Positions 1 to 5,401 are shown, numbered from the stretch's first letter. The stretch: DNA of 9,561 bases from an uncultured Streptococcus sp. (GCF_943912555.1 NZ_CALTUR010000071.1:1-9561); one strand, 5' to 3'. Translations and numbers: made by a program. The notes: generated by a model from the sequence alone, not told the origin.

Positions 1-4
1 TTAA

Positions 5-80
5 CAACCTCTGAGGGAATCAAACCACTCTAGCTTATAACTTACCTAGGATATAAGTAGCTACGCAATCATGCAAGGTC
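5..80 (-). other. degenerate tRNA-like sequence (possible tRNA-Arg CCU remnant)
   Basis: Read on the minus strand, this 76-nt stretch has tRNA-like order and spacing. A 7-nt arm at 80-74 pairs with 12-6 (six pairs counting two G-U, one mismatch). A perfect 5-bp stem with a 7-nt loop at 57-41 presents CCU in the anticodon position, and a T-arm-like hairpin at 30-13 has loop UUUGAUU but a bulged base in its stem. No convincing D-arm can be drawn and the variable region is 10 nt. I therefore read it as a decayed tRNA or chance structure, not a working gene. The neighbouring tRNA-Ser makes a decayed tRNA cluster plausible. Confidence 0.2.
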
Positions 81-170
81 CAGTCGCTTCTGCAACCTTC
101 TAATAAGTTAATGAGTGATATGTGAATTCTAAGCCTGCTGCCTACCCCATTCTGGGACACAAACACTCAA

Positions 171-261
171 AGGAGAGTGTGGGATTTGAACCCACGGACC
201 GCACATAGGCGACCACCTGTCTAGCAAACGGGCGCATTCAACCTGACTCTGCCAACTCTCC
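171..261 (-). tRNA. tRNA-Ser (anticodon GCU), phage-borne and divergent
   Basis: On the minus strand the ends form a 7-bp acceptor stem (GGAGAGU at 261-255 with ACUCUCC at 178-172). The T-arm is perfect, with stem GUGGG/CCCAC and loop UUCAAAU at 195-179. The D-arm has a short GCA/UGC stem, and the anticodon loop UUGCUAG places GCU at 225-223. The long variable arm typical of serine tRNAs follows it. Oddities are a C-A mismatch in the middle of the anticodon stem, a discriminator base of U where serine tRNAs usually carry G, and no encoded CCA. It would read AGC/AGU codons. It lies downstream of the DUF1492 gene in the same orientation. Phages often carry tRNAs to supplement host decoding; here the imperfect stem leaves its activity uncertain. 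Confidence 0.85.
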
Positions 262-264
262 ATG

Positions 265-294
265 TTAAGGGAAGGCTTGCTGCCTTACCCTTAA
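265..294 (-). other. stable stem-loop just upstream of tRNA-Ser
   Basis: The arms TTAAGGG (265-271) and CCCTTAA (288-294) pair perfectly and enclose a second 5-bp stem AAGGC/GCCTT with a 5-nt loop, leaving one bulged base (287). The result is 12 bp in total. No U-tract follows on either strand, so it is unlikely to be an intrinsic terminator. It ends 3 nt before the tRNA 5' end and could mark a processing site in the precursor transcript. Confidence 0.5.
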
Positions 295-308
295 TTCTTG
301 ATGATACT

Positions 309-317
309 ATAATAGCA
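309..317 (-). promoter_or_regulatory. possible extended -10 promoter for the tRNA region
   Basis: The minus strand reads TGCTATTAT (317-309), an extended -10 of the TGnTATAAT kind with one mismatch, about 47 bp before the tRNA. No recognisable -35 lies 16-18 bp upstream. It could transcribe the stem-loop and tRNA apart from the early operon. The call rests on one motif only. Confidence 0.3.
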
Positions 318-348
318 CGATTGTTAGACCAGTGCGCTTCAACCTAGT

Positions 349-783
349 TCACATTAGTTCGCTTTTATCAACTACAGCACCTAATTCACGGATTGCATCT
401 TTCTTCTTTTTGTAAAAAGTGGTCTTGCTGCATCGTAAAAATTCAATCATATCATACACGTTTGCTTTCTGAATATACACCATCCTTAGAATTGTTCGAC
501 TTGCAGTCTTAGGCATTTTATCAATCAATTTACTGAGCTCAATTCTGCGCTGGATAGCTTCAGCAGTTGCTTGCTTCATGTACTCTTTCAAGGAATCTTG
601 CATGCTAAAAATATCTATGTAACGTTCATCTAATCGAACTTTCTGACCACCTTGAACCTTATCCATGCTCATTTTAGGGCTAGAAAGTAAACTAGCTTCA
701 AGATTAGCAAGCTCGTCTATTCGATTCTGTATCTCTTCATCCAAATTCTGTAGTTCATCAAGTAACTCTTTAGCCTTGTTCAC
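349..783 (-). CDS. DUF1492 family phage regulator (sigma-region-4-like helix-turn-helix)
   Basis: A 144-aa protein matching in layout the DUF1492 family, found in streptococcal phages at the end of the early region, just before the packaging and late genes. The N-terminal part (residues 1-35 and 65-90) is charged and probably helical or coiled-coil. Residues about 95-135 look like a helix-turn-helix of the sigma-70 region 4/RinA type, with a second helix around VYDMIEFLRCSKTTFYKKKK. Such proteins are thought to act as late-gene transcription activators; that role is inferred here. The start is GTG at 783, chosen because AAAGGAG lies 7 nt upstream (796-791). It is the last protein gene before the tRNA and is separated from the 41-aa gene by a 76-bp leader holding a plus-strand promoter and terminator that could oppose its expression. 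Confidence 0.8.
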   Translation of the reverse strand: MNKAKELLDELQNLDEEIQNRIDELANLEASLLSSPKMSMDKVQGGQKVRLDERYIDIFSMQDSLKEYMKQATAEAIQRRIELSKLIDKMPKTASRTILRMVYIQKANVYDMIEFLRCSKTTFYKKKKDAIRELGAVVDKSELM

Positions 784-807
784 TCTCTATCTCCTTTGTG
801 ATATAAT
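779..807 (+). promoter_or_regulatory. predicted plus-strand extended -10 promoter
   Basis: TGATATAAT at 799-807 is a perfect extended -10 (TGnTATAAT). TTCACT at 779-784 matches four of six -35 bases at the ideal 17-bp spacing. Transcription would begin near 814, pointing against all genes of the window. The -10 overlaps one arm of the inverted repeat TAATAGT (804-810)/ACTATTA (821-827), a possible operator covering the start point. The promoter also overlaps the ribosome binding site and start codon of the regulator on the other strand. Confidence 0.5.
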
Positions 808-827
808 AGTCTTTGCGAGAACTATTA
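804..827. repeat. inverted repeat, operator-like
   Basis: TAATAGT (804-810) and ACTATTA (821-827) are perfect 7-bp inverted arms around a 10-bp spacer. The repeat spans the right half of the plus-strand -10 and the predicted start point, which is where a repressor dimer would sit. It could equally fold as a small hairpin in either RNA. No protein partner can be named. Confidence 0.4.
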
Positions 828-861
828 GCTGAGGCAGAGAGTACCTTGGCTTTTTTGTTTT
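827..861 (+). terminator. rho-independent terminator on the plus strand
   Basis: GCTGAGG (828-834) pairs with CCTTGGC (844-850), with A827-T851 extending the stem and a 9-nt loop. The stem is followed by TTTTTTGTTTT (851-861). Two of the pairs are G-U wobbles that exist only in the plus-strand RNA, so the signal is directional. No plus-strand gene precedes it, but the predicted promoter at 779-807 does. The stem is of moderate stability. Confidence 0.5.
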
Positions 862-985
862 AGTAGCCATTGAGTATATTGAGAGTCTCCTCATAGCTAA
901 GTTTTAGTGACTGCTTGTCTAACCGTCCGCCGTTTTCTAAATCACGGTCAATAAACCATTGTTTTACGTTTTCTAGTGTGTTCAT
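860..985 (-). CDS. small phage protein, 41 aa (resembles the N-terminus of MazG-like phage proteins)
   Basis: A 41-aa reading frame starts with ATG at 985 and overlaps the stop of the 67-aa gene as ATGA. It begins MNTLENVKQWFIDRDLENGG and ends SYEETLNILNGY. From memory, the pattern of KQWFIDRDL followed by KQSLKL and then EE recalls the first 30-40 residues of phage MazG-like nucleotide pyrophosphohydrolases, which are about 100 aa long. If so, this copy is only the first helix and cannot be catalytic. I see no continuation of that family in the other frames down to the regulator gene. The start lacks a strong ribosome binding site, so it probably depends on coupling to the gene before it. 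Confidence 0.6.
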   Translation of the reverse strand: MNTLENVKQWFIDRDLENGGRLDKQSLKLSYEETLNILNGY

Positions 986-1185
986 GATAATTCCTCATCA
1001 TCTTCTATTCTTATCAAAGTTTTTCTATTTGGGAAATGTGTTTGGTACCATTTTCTTGAATACATTTTCAAGGCATCTAAGCTTATACCAGTATATTCGC
1101 TTATCTCATATAATGTTCCCATTGTGACAAACCTATCTCCTTGATATAGTGCCCAATCGTGATTCCATTTATCGTTAACTACCAT
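982..1185 (-). CDS. small phage protein with a helix-turn-helix-like segment, 67 aa
   Basis: A 67-aa protein of a kind common in streptococcal phage early operons, of unknown function. It opens with a short segment (WALYQGDRFVTMGTL) and continues with residues about 24-50, YEISEYTGISLDALKMYSRK, which has the helix-turn-helix-like spacing of two short helices with a TGIS turn. The C-terminus is acidic. Such a segment suggests nucleic acid binding, but this is inference from the local pattern. AAAGGGGG lies 9 nt upstream of the ATG. The start overlaps the end of the 45-aa gene by 7 nt, and its stop overlaps the start of the 41-aa gene as ATGA, so all three are probably coupled in translation. 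Confidence 0.7.
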   Translation of the reverse strand: MVVNDKWNHDWALYQGDRFVTMGTLYEISEYTGISLDALKMYSRKWYQTHFPNRKTLIRIEDDEELS

Positions 1186-1316
1186 TCAATCCCCCTTTCT
1201 ACTCTTTTGACTAAGCACTCACTACAAACACCATTTTGAAATACACAATCATAATCCAACTTGTCTTTCGAAAAGAAAAACTTTCTACAATCTTCACAAT
1301 CTAACTTATTGTTCAT
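1179..1316 (-). CDS. small CxxC/CxxC zinc-ribbon protein, 45 aa
   Basis: A 45-aa reading frame from ATG at 1316. It has two cysteine pairs, C7-x2-C10 and C31-x2-C34, plus C24, the layout of a small zinc ribbon or treble-clef knuckle. Basic residues follow the second pair. The start lies inside the end of the specificity-subunit gene (11-nt overlap) behind a purine-rich AGAAAGAG stretch, and the end overlaps the 67-aa gene by 7 nt. This close packing, together with the paired cysteines, is the main reason to believe it is real. Small proteins like this in phages may bind nucleic acid or a host enzyme; the partner cannot be told from the sequence. Confidence 0.65.
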   Translation of the reverse strand: MNNKLDCEDCRKFFFSKDKLDYDCVFQNGVCSECLVKRVERGIEW

Positions 1317-1854
1317 TTATTTCTCTTTCTAAAGCGGTTCCGATTTTCTCTCTATAATAACTTAAAACCTTGCTTTGGTTCATTTTTGTTTGTGTGATAT
1401 TATCTATAAAAAACTCCAAATCTGCACTCATTTCATCCAACAACTTAACAACTTTCAACTGATATTCCATATCAGGTACGTCAATCGTTATTTTTGACAA
1501 TCTAGTTAGTGACAACCCTGGTTGATTGTCGCCGTCTGCGCAACGTTCTATCTCTTCCCGTTTCATTAACAACCAATGAAATAGATATCGCTTATCTATC
1601 ATTTCTTTCGGCTCAACTCTGAAGCTATCTCCATTTATCCAAAATGGATCTCGATGGAAATAAACAGCACCAACTGTACCCTTACGAGTCAAACGGATTG
1701 TGTCACTTTCACAATTGAATTTGTCTGTCGTGCCTTTTGCTTTCATACCAGCACCATAGATAAAATACGGCCCATCCGTTACTTTCGTTCTAGTACCTGA
1801 AATAAGCTCGCAAACTTCTAGCAATCCGTGCGTTGTTATCTTATCTGGTTTCAT
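1306..1854 (-). CDS. type I restriction-modification specificity subunit, half-size (HsdS-like, single TRD)
   Basis: A 182-aa protein with the features of one half of an HsdS subunit. It opens with LLEVCELISGTR (11-22), followed by PYFIYGAG (29-36), the usual start of a target recognition domain. The segment TIRLTRKGTVGAVYF (52-66) and the conserved GLSLTRLSKITIDVPD (113-128) with the YQLKVVKLLDEM helix follow. The C-terminal residues 140-178 form a long helix like the coiled-coil spacer. Full HsdS proteins have two TRDs and about 400 aa. Half-size forms work as dimers and usually recognise symmetric, interrupted sites. It lies directly after an adenine methyltransferase (ATGA overlap), its expected partner. 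No HsdR gene is seen, so the pair should methylate without cutting. Confidence 0.85.
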   Translation of the reverse strand: MKPDKITTHGLLEVCELISGTRTKVTDGPYFIYGAGMKAKGTTDKFNCESDTIRLTRKGTVGAVYFHRDPFWINGDSFRVEPKEMIDKRYLFHWLLMKREEIERCADGDNQPGLSLTRLSKITIDVPDMEYQLKVVKLLDEMSADLEFFIDNITQTKMNQSKVLSYYREKIGTALEREINEQ

Positions 1855-2768
1855 TCTAATCCTACTGCAAAATTATAAGCCAATAAATAATCATCTAAGA
1901 CCTTGTGGCATCTCGTTATGAATGATTTTATATCAATATCTGCATTAAAGAATTGAATCAAGACTAGTTGACTTGCTAAATGTTTTTCAAGGTGGTCAAT
2001 TGCCATTTGATCTAATTCAGCATTTACTTTGTCAATGTCTATTTCTTCTTTCTCAACTGGTTTTTTAGGTATTACCCAGTTGAAATCTGAATTTAATTTA
2101 TCAGATTCTTGATATTCAATTTTTTGAGTTTTACAATCATAAATCTCTTTTGAAATTTCAGAATCATTTTTCTCTTTGTCAATTACTAAGAAAATCACAT
2201 TGATTGAGGTGTCTTCAAATCCATTTTGAATCTCATTCAATTCAACAAGGTTATTCCCTACCAGCTCTCTCATTTTCTTCTCAGATTGACGGTAAGCAAT
2301 ACCAGGGAACATGATATAAAATCCGTATCGTTTCGTGTAAGTCATCGACTTCAACAGAAAAATATCATCAACAACACCTGACTTTTTCCACGGGAACAAT
2401 TCTTTAATAGCCTCTTTGTCTTCTTCTGGTAAATCTTTCAATTTCAAAGAATAAGGTGGATTCATTGCAATTGCATCCACTTGTATATCTGACTGGTATG
2501 TAAAGAAACTCTGATTATATACGATTGCATGAGGAAAATTTATCTTCAATGCTTCACAACTTTCCTGCTGAATTTCTACCGCATGAAAATCAGTCATACT
2601 AATAAACTGCTCCAACTGCCCAGAGCCTGCTGCACCATCAAAGACAGATATATCTTCACCGCAATACTGCTTCACTTTTTTAGCCAAGTATTCACGCAAC
2701 GGCTTCCCTGTCACATACTCAGCAAATTTATTGGCTTTCTCGCGGTTATTATGCTCAACGAACGTCAT
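1851..2768 (-). CDS. N6-adenine DNA methyltransferase, compact type I (HsdM-like)
   Basis: A 305-aa SAM-dependent amino-methyltransferase. Motif I is FDGAAGSGQ (43-51), the acidic AVEIQ (63-67) matches motif II, and the catalytic motif IV is NPPY (103-106). The strand-helix GFYIMFPGIAY (149-159) and FEDTSINVIFLVI (184-196) match the later motifs of N6-adenine enzymes of the HsdM group. HsdM proteins are about 500 aa with a helical N-terminal domain; here motif I starts near residue 43, so that domain is missing. The C-terminal third is helical and probably contacts the specificity subunit. The gene overlaps both neighbours as ATGA (DUF1372 upstream, HsdS-like downstream). It most likely modifies phage or prophage DNA against host restriction; a role in regulating host genes is possible. 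Confidence 0.85.
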   Translation of the reverse strand: MTFVEHNNREKANKFAEYVTGKPLREYLAKKVKQYCGEDISVFDGAAGSGQLEQFISMTDFHAVEIQQESCEALKINFPHAIVYNQSFFTYQSDIQVDAIAMNPPYSLKLKDLPEEDKEAIKELFPWKKSGVVDDIFLLKSMTYTKRYGFYIMFPGIAYRQSEKKMRELVGNNLVELNEIQNGFEDTSINVIFLVIDKEKNDSEISKEIYDCKTQKIEYQESDKLNSDFNWVIPKKPVEKEEIDIDKVNAELDQMAIDHLEKHLASQLVLIQFFNADIDIKSFITRCHKVLDDYLLAYNFAVGLE

Positions 2769-3025
2769 AACATCACCTCATCCCCAACTTTCACTTTTTC
2801 GTACACGTCCTTCGTAACCACGAACACTCCATAATCACGTATTGTAAGCGTGTATAACTTACCGTGTCGTCCTTTCTCGACGACCTTACCGAATACTTCA
2901 GTGCCTGCGTTATCCGCCTTATAAATAACCATCGGCTTCTTCTCTTCCAAATCTCGAATCCTGTCCATCTGCCAGATATTCAATCCAGCAGATATCAGAA
3001 TCCAGATAGCTATGAATCGTTTCAA
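2765..3025 (-). CDS. DUF1372 family membrane-anchored phage protein
   Basis: An 86-aa protein resembling DUF1372, a family seen in streptococcal phages. Residues 4-18 (FIAIWILISAGLNIW) form a membrane segment after a short basic start, so it is probably anchored with the C-terminus outside. Residues 31-86 look like a small beta domain: KPMVIYKADNAG, then KLYTLTIRDYGVFVVT and a final KVGDEV. The start is TTG at 3025, chosen because GAGGAGG lies 7 nt upstream and because it overlaps the stop of the 197-aa gene as TTGA. The function of the family is unknown to me. A membrane protein made early, beside two methyltransferases, might act in host takeover or exclusion, but that is speculation. Confidence 0.75.
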   Translation of the reverse strand: MKRFIAIWILISAGLNIWQMDRIRDLEEKKPMVIYKADNAGTEVFGKVVEKGRHGKLYTLTIRDYGVFVVTKDVYEKVKVGDEVML

Positions 3026-3615
3026 TCTGTGACCTCCTCAATAGTGAATTTAATTCGATGACTTCCAATGTTGAAGAAATTATCAACACCTATTTTCTTT
3101 TCACTTGATACAATTTTCATTGCAGCTTCCATCACTTTTTTGCCAAATAAAAATTGATTTTCATAAAATCGTTTTTGAATTTCATCCAGTTTTTGATAAG
3201 GCGATACATAGTTTTGTTCAACCGCCATTTCTTCTTCAAATCTCCTCTTTTCATCGTCAGGAGAAAGGGAATGATTGTAGATTTCTGGAAAGTTAAGTTC
3301 TTTTAATTTCTCCAATCCTCTCATCATCTCTGAATAAGCATTTCTTTCTTTTGCATGTTTCTTATAATTCACAACGCCTGGTTGTTGTTTAGCTAAAAAT
3401 TTAATCTCTGCATTGGAAAGTTTGTACTTGATACACATCTGGGCATCTATCCAAAAAACATCTGCGTCTCCTCTATGCCAATTAAAATCATTTCTTTCTA
3501 AATCTAATAGCAAATCAACCACTTCTTGACCACGTTGGCTTTCTAGCAATTCATTGCCAACAGGCTTAGTTGCCATAACCTCGGCAATCCATTCTAACCA
3601 AACACTGTCTTCCAT
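3022..3615 (-). CDS. unknown phage protein, 197 aa
   Basis: A protein I do not recognise. The start is ATG at 3615, preceded by AAAGGAGGTGG and overlapping the stop of the 55-aa gene by one base (TGATG). A longer frame back to 3666 exists, but it runs through the 55-aa gene and lacks its own signal. The sequence is soluble, highly charged and probably mostly helical. Residues 24-45 (LLESQRGQEVVDLLLDLERN) form a helix, and residues 50-80 contain several aromatics (WHRGDADVFWID). The region from 88 to 130 is lysine- and glutamate-rich, with a second helix at about 145-175. No membrane segment, cysteine pairs or known catalytic motif is visible. It is translated between the small 55-aa gene and DUF1372. 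Confidence 0.7.
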   Translation of the reverse strand: MEDSVWLEWIAEVMATKPVGNELLESQRGQEVVDLLLDLERNDFNWHRGDADVFWIDAQMCIKYKLSNAEIKFLAKQQPGVVNYKKHAKERNAYSEMMRGLEKLKELNFPEIYNHSLSPDDEKRRFEEEMAVEQNYVSPYQKLDEIQKRFYENQFLFGKKVMEAAMKIVSSEKKIGVDNFFNIGSHRIKFTIEEVTD

Positions 3616-3782
3616 CACTCCACCTCCTTTAACTCGCCCTCCCAATCGCTGGCAGGGTGGACGCATAATTCCGTTCCGTTGTAATAAACAAATTCCTTTT
3701 CACCATAATTATTTTCTAAAACCCAGCCTTTTATGGTTTTAACCCCGTCAAAAGCCTTGTGTGTATACTTTGCAATTTTCAT
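3615..3782 (-). CDS. small phage protein, 55 aa
   Basis: A 55-aa reading frame from ATG at 3782, behind GAGGAGC about 9 nt upstream, ending TGA at 3615. Both junctions are TGATG overlaps, with the DUF1642 gene before and the 197-aa gene after. The protein begins MKIAKYTHKAFDGVKTIKGW, passes through an aromatic patch (EFVYYNGTE) and ends with an acidic tail. The pattern suggests a small beta-rich domain. I know no function for it. It is counted as real because of the perfect coupling on both sides and the good ribosome binding site. Confidence 0.7.
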   Translation of the reverse strand: MKIAKYTHKAFDGVKTIKGWVLENNYGEKEFVYYNGTELCVHPASDWEGELKEVE

Positions 3783-4175
3783 CACTCTAGCTCCTCAATC
3801 TCAATACCTGGGCAATCAAATACCCAGCCGAAATCCGCTTCTTCGAGTTCTTTACGGGTGTGGTGCAAGCGAAATTCTTCGCACTCTTCGAAATTGCTTA
3901 GCATCCACGTATGGCCAAATCTAAATGTCAAATATGTATTCTCTTCGGACATACCTTTCATCTTAACCAAATACTGCTTCTCTTTCTCGACCTCGTAGCC
4001 GAATTGATGCATGTTGACAAGTATTTGGATAAAGTTATCTGTTGATAGCTGTTTATCTTGTTTTACAAATTCTGCTACTGGACTCCACAACGAGCTCCCG
4101 ACAATTTCGATATTCTGTTCTGTTTTGCTCGTTACGATTGTAAAAGGCGTATTAATTACCGCTGTTTTTTTGCAT
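3782..4175 (-). CDS. DUF1642 family protein with an apparent frameshift near the start
   Basis: The C-terminal part reads QFGYEVEKEKQYLVKMKG and later HHTRKELEEADFGWVFDCPG, the hallmark of DUF1642, a family of unknown function nearly confined to streptococcal phages. In that frame the first possible start is TTG at 4090 (102 aa), with a GGGAG very close by. A better start, ATG at 4175 with AGGAG 8 nt upstream, runs into a stop after 7 codons. It joins the DUF1642 frame if one base is dropped from the run of seven A (plus-strand T 4165-4171), which would give 130 aa and no gap after the methyltransferase. This could be a sequencing error, a true mutation, or slippage at the A run. The stop overlaps the next ATG as TGATG. 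Confidence 0.7.
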
Positions 4176-4190
4176 TTGTTTTTCTCCTGT

Positions 4191-5333
4191 TTATCTAAAT
4201 TCTTTTGCTATTGCAGCGATAACATTAACTGTCACGCTATTTCCTGCTTGTTTATATAATTGACTGTTAGAGTTGACCTCTTGCGCTTTGTCAAAAGCCC
4301 AGTCTGGAAATCCTTGCAATCTCCAACATTCACGAGGTGTTAGTTTCCTAATTCTAAAATCAGGCTCAATCACACCTTGACTTTCCCCAGTTAAGAGAGT
4401 ATTTGCTATCTGTTTACTAACCCTTCCTCTACGAGTTTTTGAATTAGGGTGTGACAAGTTTACGCTATCGCCAATTTCTGCTTCTGCATATCCTTGAGTA
4501 GTCGCTTCTTTCACTCTGATTTTAGGTTTAAGACCTCCACCTTGATAGGCTCGGATTGTTGGTGCGATGCCGTCTGTTTCGTAAACCACTCCACATTGAT
4601 TAAAATTGGGCTGTAATACTCCAAATTGTTTTATAGTATTACTTTTTACCGCTATTTTCTGCCCCTCTCCCTTGTTAGTTGTTAGCGTAGGAGCTAGGCC
4701 GTCAGCTTGATAGACTTCTCCATTCATGCCATTTCCTGATGGGTTAACGTTCCCTATTTTCACGACTGATTGGCTACTAGTTGACTGACTTTCTCCGCTG
4801 AGAGGAAATACTTTTCGTCCACTTGTTCCTCTAAGATGTCCGATAATGAACACACGTTCCCGATTTTGGGGGACTCCAAAATTCTTGCTATTAAGCACTT
4901 GCCATTCCACATCATACCCCAATTCGTCCAAGGTTCGGATGATGGTTTCAAATGTAGCCCCTCCGTCATGGTCGAGGAGTCCTCTGACGTTCTCAAGGAA
5001 TAGATATTTAGGTCTGAGAATAGATGCGAACCTAGCAATTTCAAAGAACAAAGTTCCTCGTGTATCTTCAAAACCTCGTCTGTTTCCTGCAATCGAGAAA
5101 GCTTGGCACGGAAATCCTCCACAGATAATGTCCACACTTCCGATTCCTCGAATAGATTCATCTGATACTGCTGTGATGTCATGTAATTCAATTTCTCCTT
5201 CTGTGTTATGTATAGCTTTATAACTAGCTCTAGCGAATTTGTCTATCTCACAAAATCCTATACATTTATGGCCGGCAGACTCCATTCCTAAACGAAAACC
5301 GCCAATCCCTGCGAATAAATCTAAAAATTTCAT
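4191..5333 (-). CDS. DNA (cytosine-5-)-methyltransferase, complete
   Basis: A 380-aa enzyme with all main C5-methyltransferase motifs in order. These are motif I LDLFAGIGGF (4-13), motif II CEID (28-31), and motif IV GFPCQAFS with the catalytic C76. Motif VI is LENVRG (113-118), motif VIII is QNRERVFIIG (156-165), and motifs IX and X are LTPRECWRLQGFP (331-343) and LYKQAGNSVTVNV (359-371). Residues about 190-325, between VIII and IX, are the target recognition region and contain three degenerate repeats. The length is typical and nothing essential is missing. The ribosome binding site is weak (AGAAAGTAACAG). A terminator-like hairpin ends 14 nt before the start, so expression may depend on read-through or antitermination. 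The likely role is protecting phage DNA from host restriction; the target site cannot be read from the sequence. Confidence 0.95.
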   Translation of the reverse strand: MKFLDLFAGIGGFRLGMESAGHKCIGFCEIDKFARASYKAIHNTEGEIELHDITAVSDESIRGIGSVDIICGGFPCQAFSIAGNRRGFEDTRGTLFFEIARFASILRPKYLFLENVRGLLDHDGGATFETIIRTLDELGYDVEWQVLNSKNFGVPQNRERVFIIGHLRGTSGRKVFPLSGESQSTSSQSVVKIGNVNPSGNGMNGEVYQADGLAPTLTTNKGEGQKIAVKSNTIKQFGVLQPNFNQCGVVYETDGIAPTIRAYQGGGLKPKIRVKEATTQGYAEAEIGDSVNLSHPNSKTRRGRVSKQIANTLLTGESQGVIEPDFRIRKLTPRECWRLQGFPDWAFDKAQEVNSNSQLYKQAGNSVTVNVIAAIAKEFR

Positions 5334-5346
5334 TCTGTTACTTTCT

Positions 5347-5395
5347 AAAAAAATGCGACTGCCTTTGTGATAATTGGCTAAATACGGGCAGTCGC
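5347..5395 (-). terminator. terminator-like hairpin before the cytosine methyltransferase
   Basis: GCGACTGCC (5355-5363) and GGCAGTCGC (5387-5395) are perfect 9-bp inverted arms, rich in GC, with a 23-nt loop. On the minus strand the second arm is followed by A and seven T (5353-5347), as in an intrinsic terminator; the plus strand has no T-run. It sits directly before the methyltransferase gene and so could act as an attenuator. The long loop makes it weaker than a typical terminator, and an operator role for the dyad is an alternative. Confidence 0.5.
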
Positions 5396-5401
5396 TCGTC
5401 C

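Noticed and set aside
265..294. Stem-loop as an intrinsic terminator
   Set aside because: Neither strand has a U-tract after the stem.
802..808. Minus-strand -10 (TATTAT) as a promoter for DUF1492
   Set aside because: No -35 is present at the proper distance, and transcription would start on the ribosome binding site; the plus-strand reading fits much better.
915..1127. Plus-strand open reading frames throughout, such as this one and 4846-5223
   Set aside because: They lie opposite well-supported minus-strand genes, lack ribosome binding sites and give implausible protein composition, so they are shadows.
3616..3666. Longer start of the 197-aa gene
   Set aside because: It runs through the 55-aa gene; the ATG at 3615 has the better ribosome binding site and a TGATG junction.
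4760..5191. 143-aa minus-strand frame inside the cytosine methyltransferase gene
   Set aside because: It lies wholly within the methyltransferase in another frame and shows no known motif or start signal.
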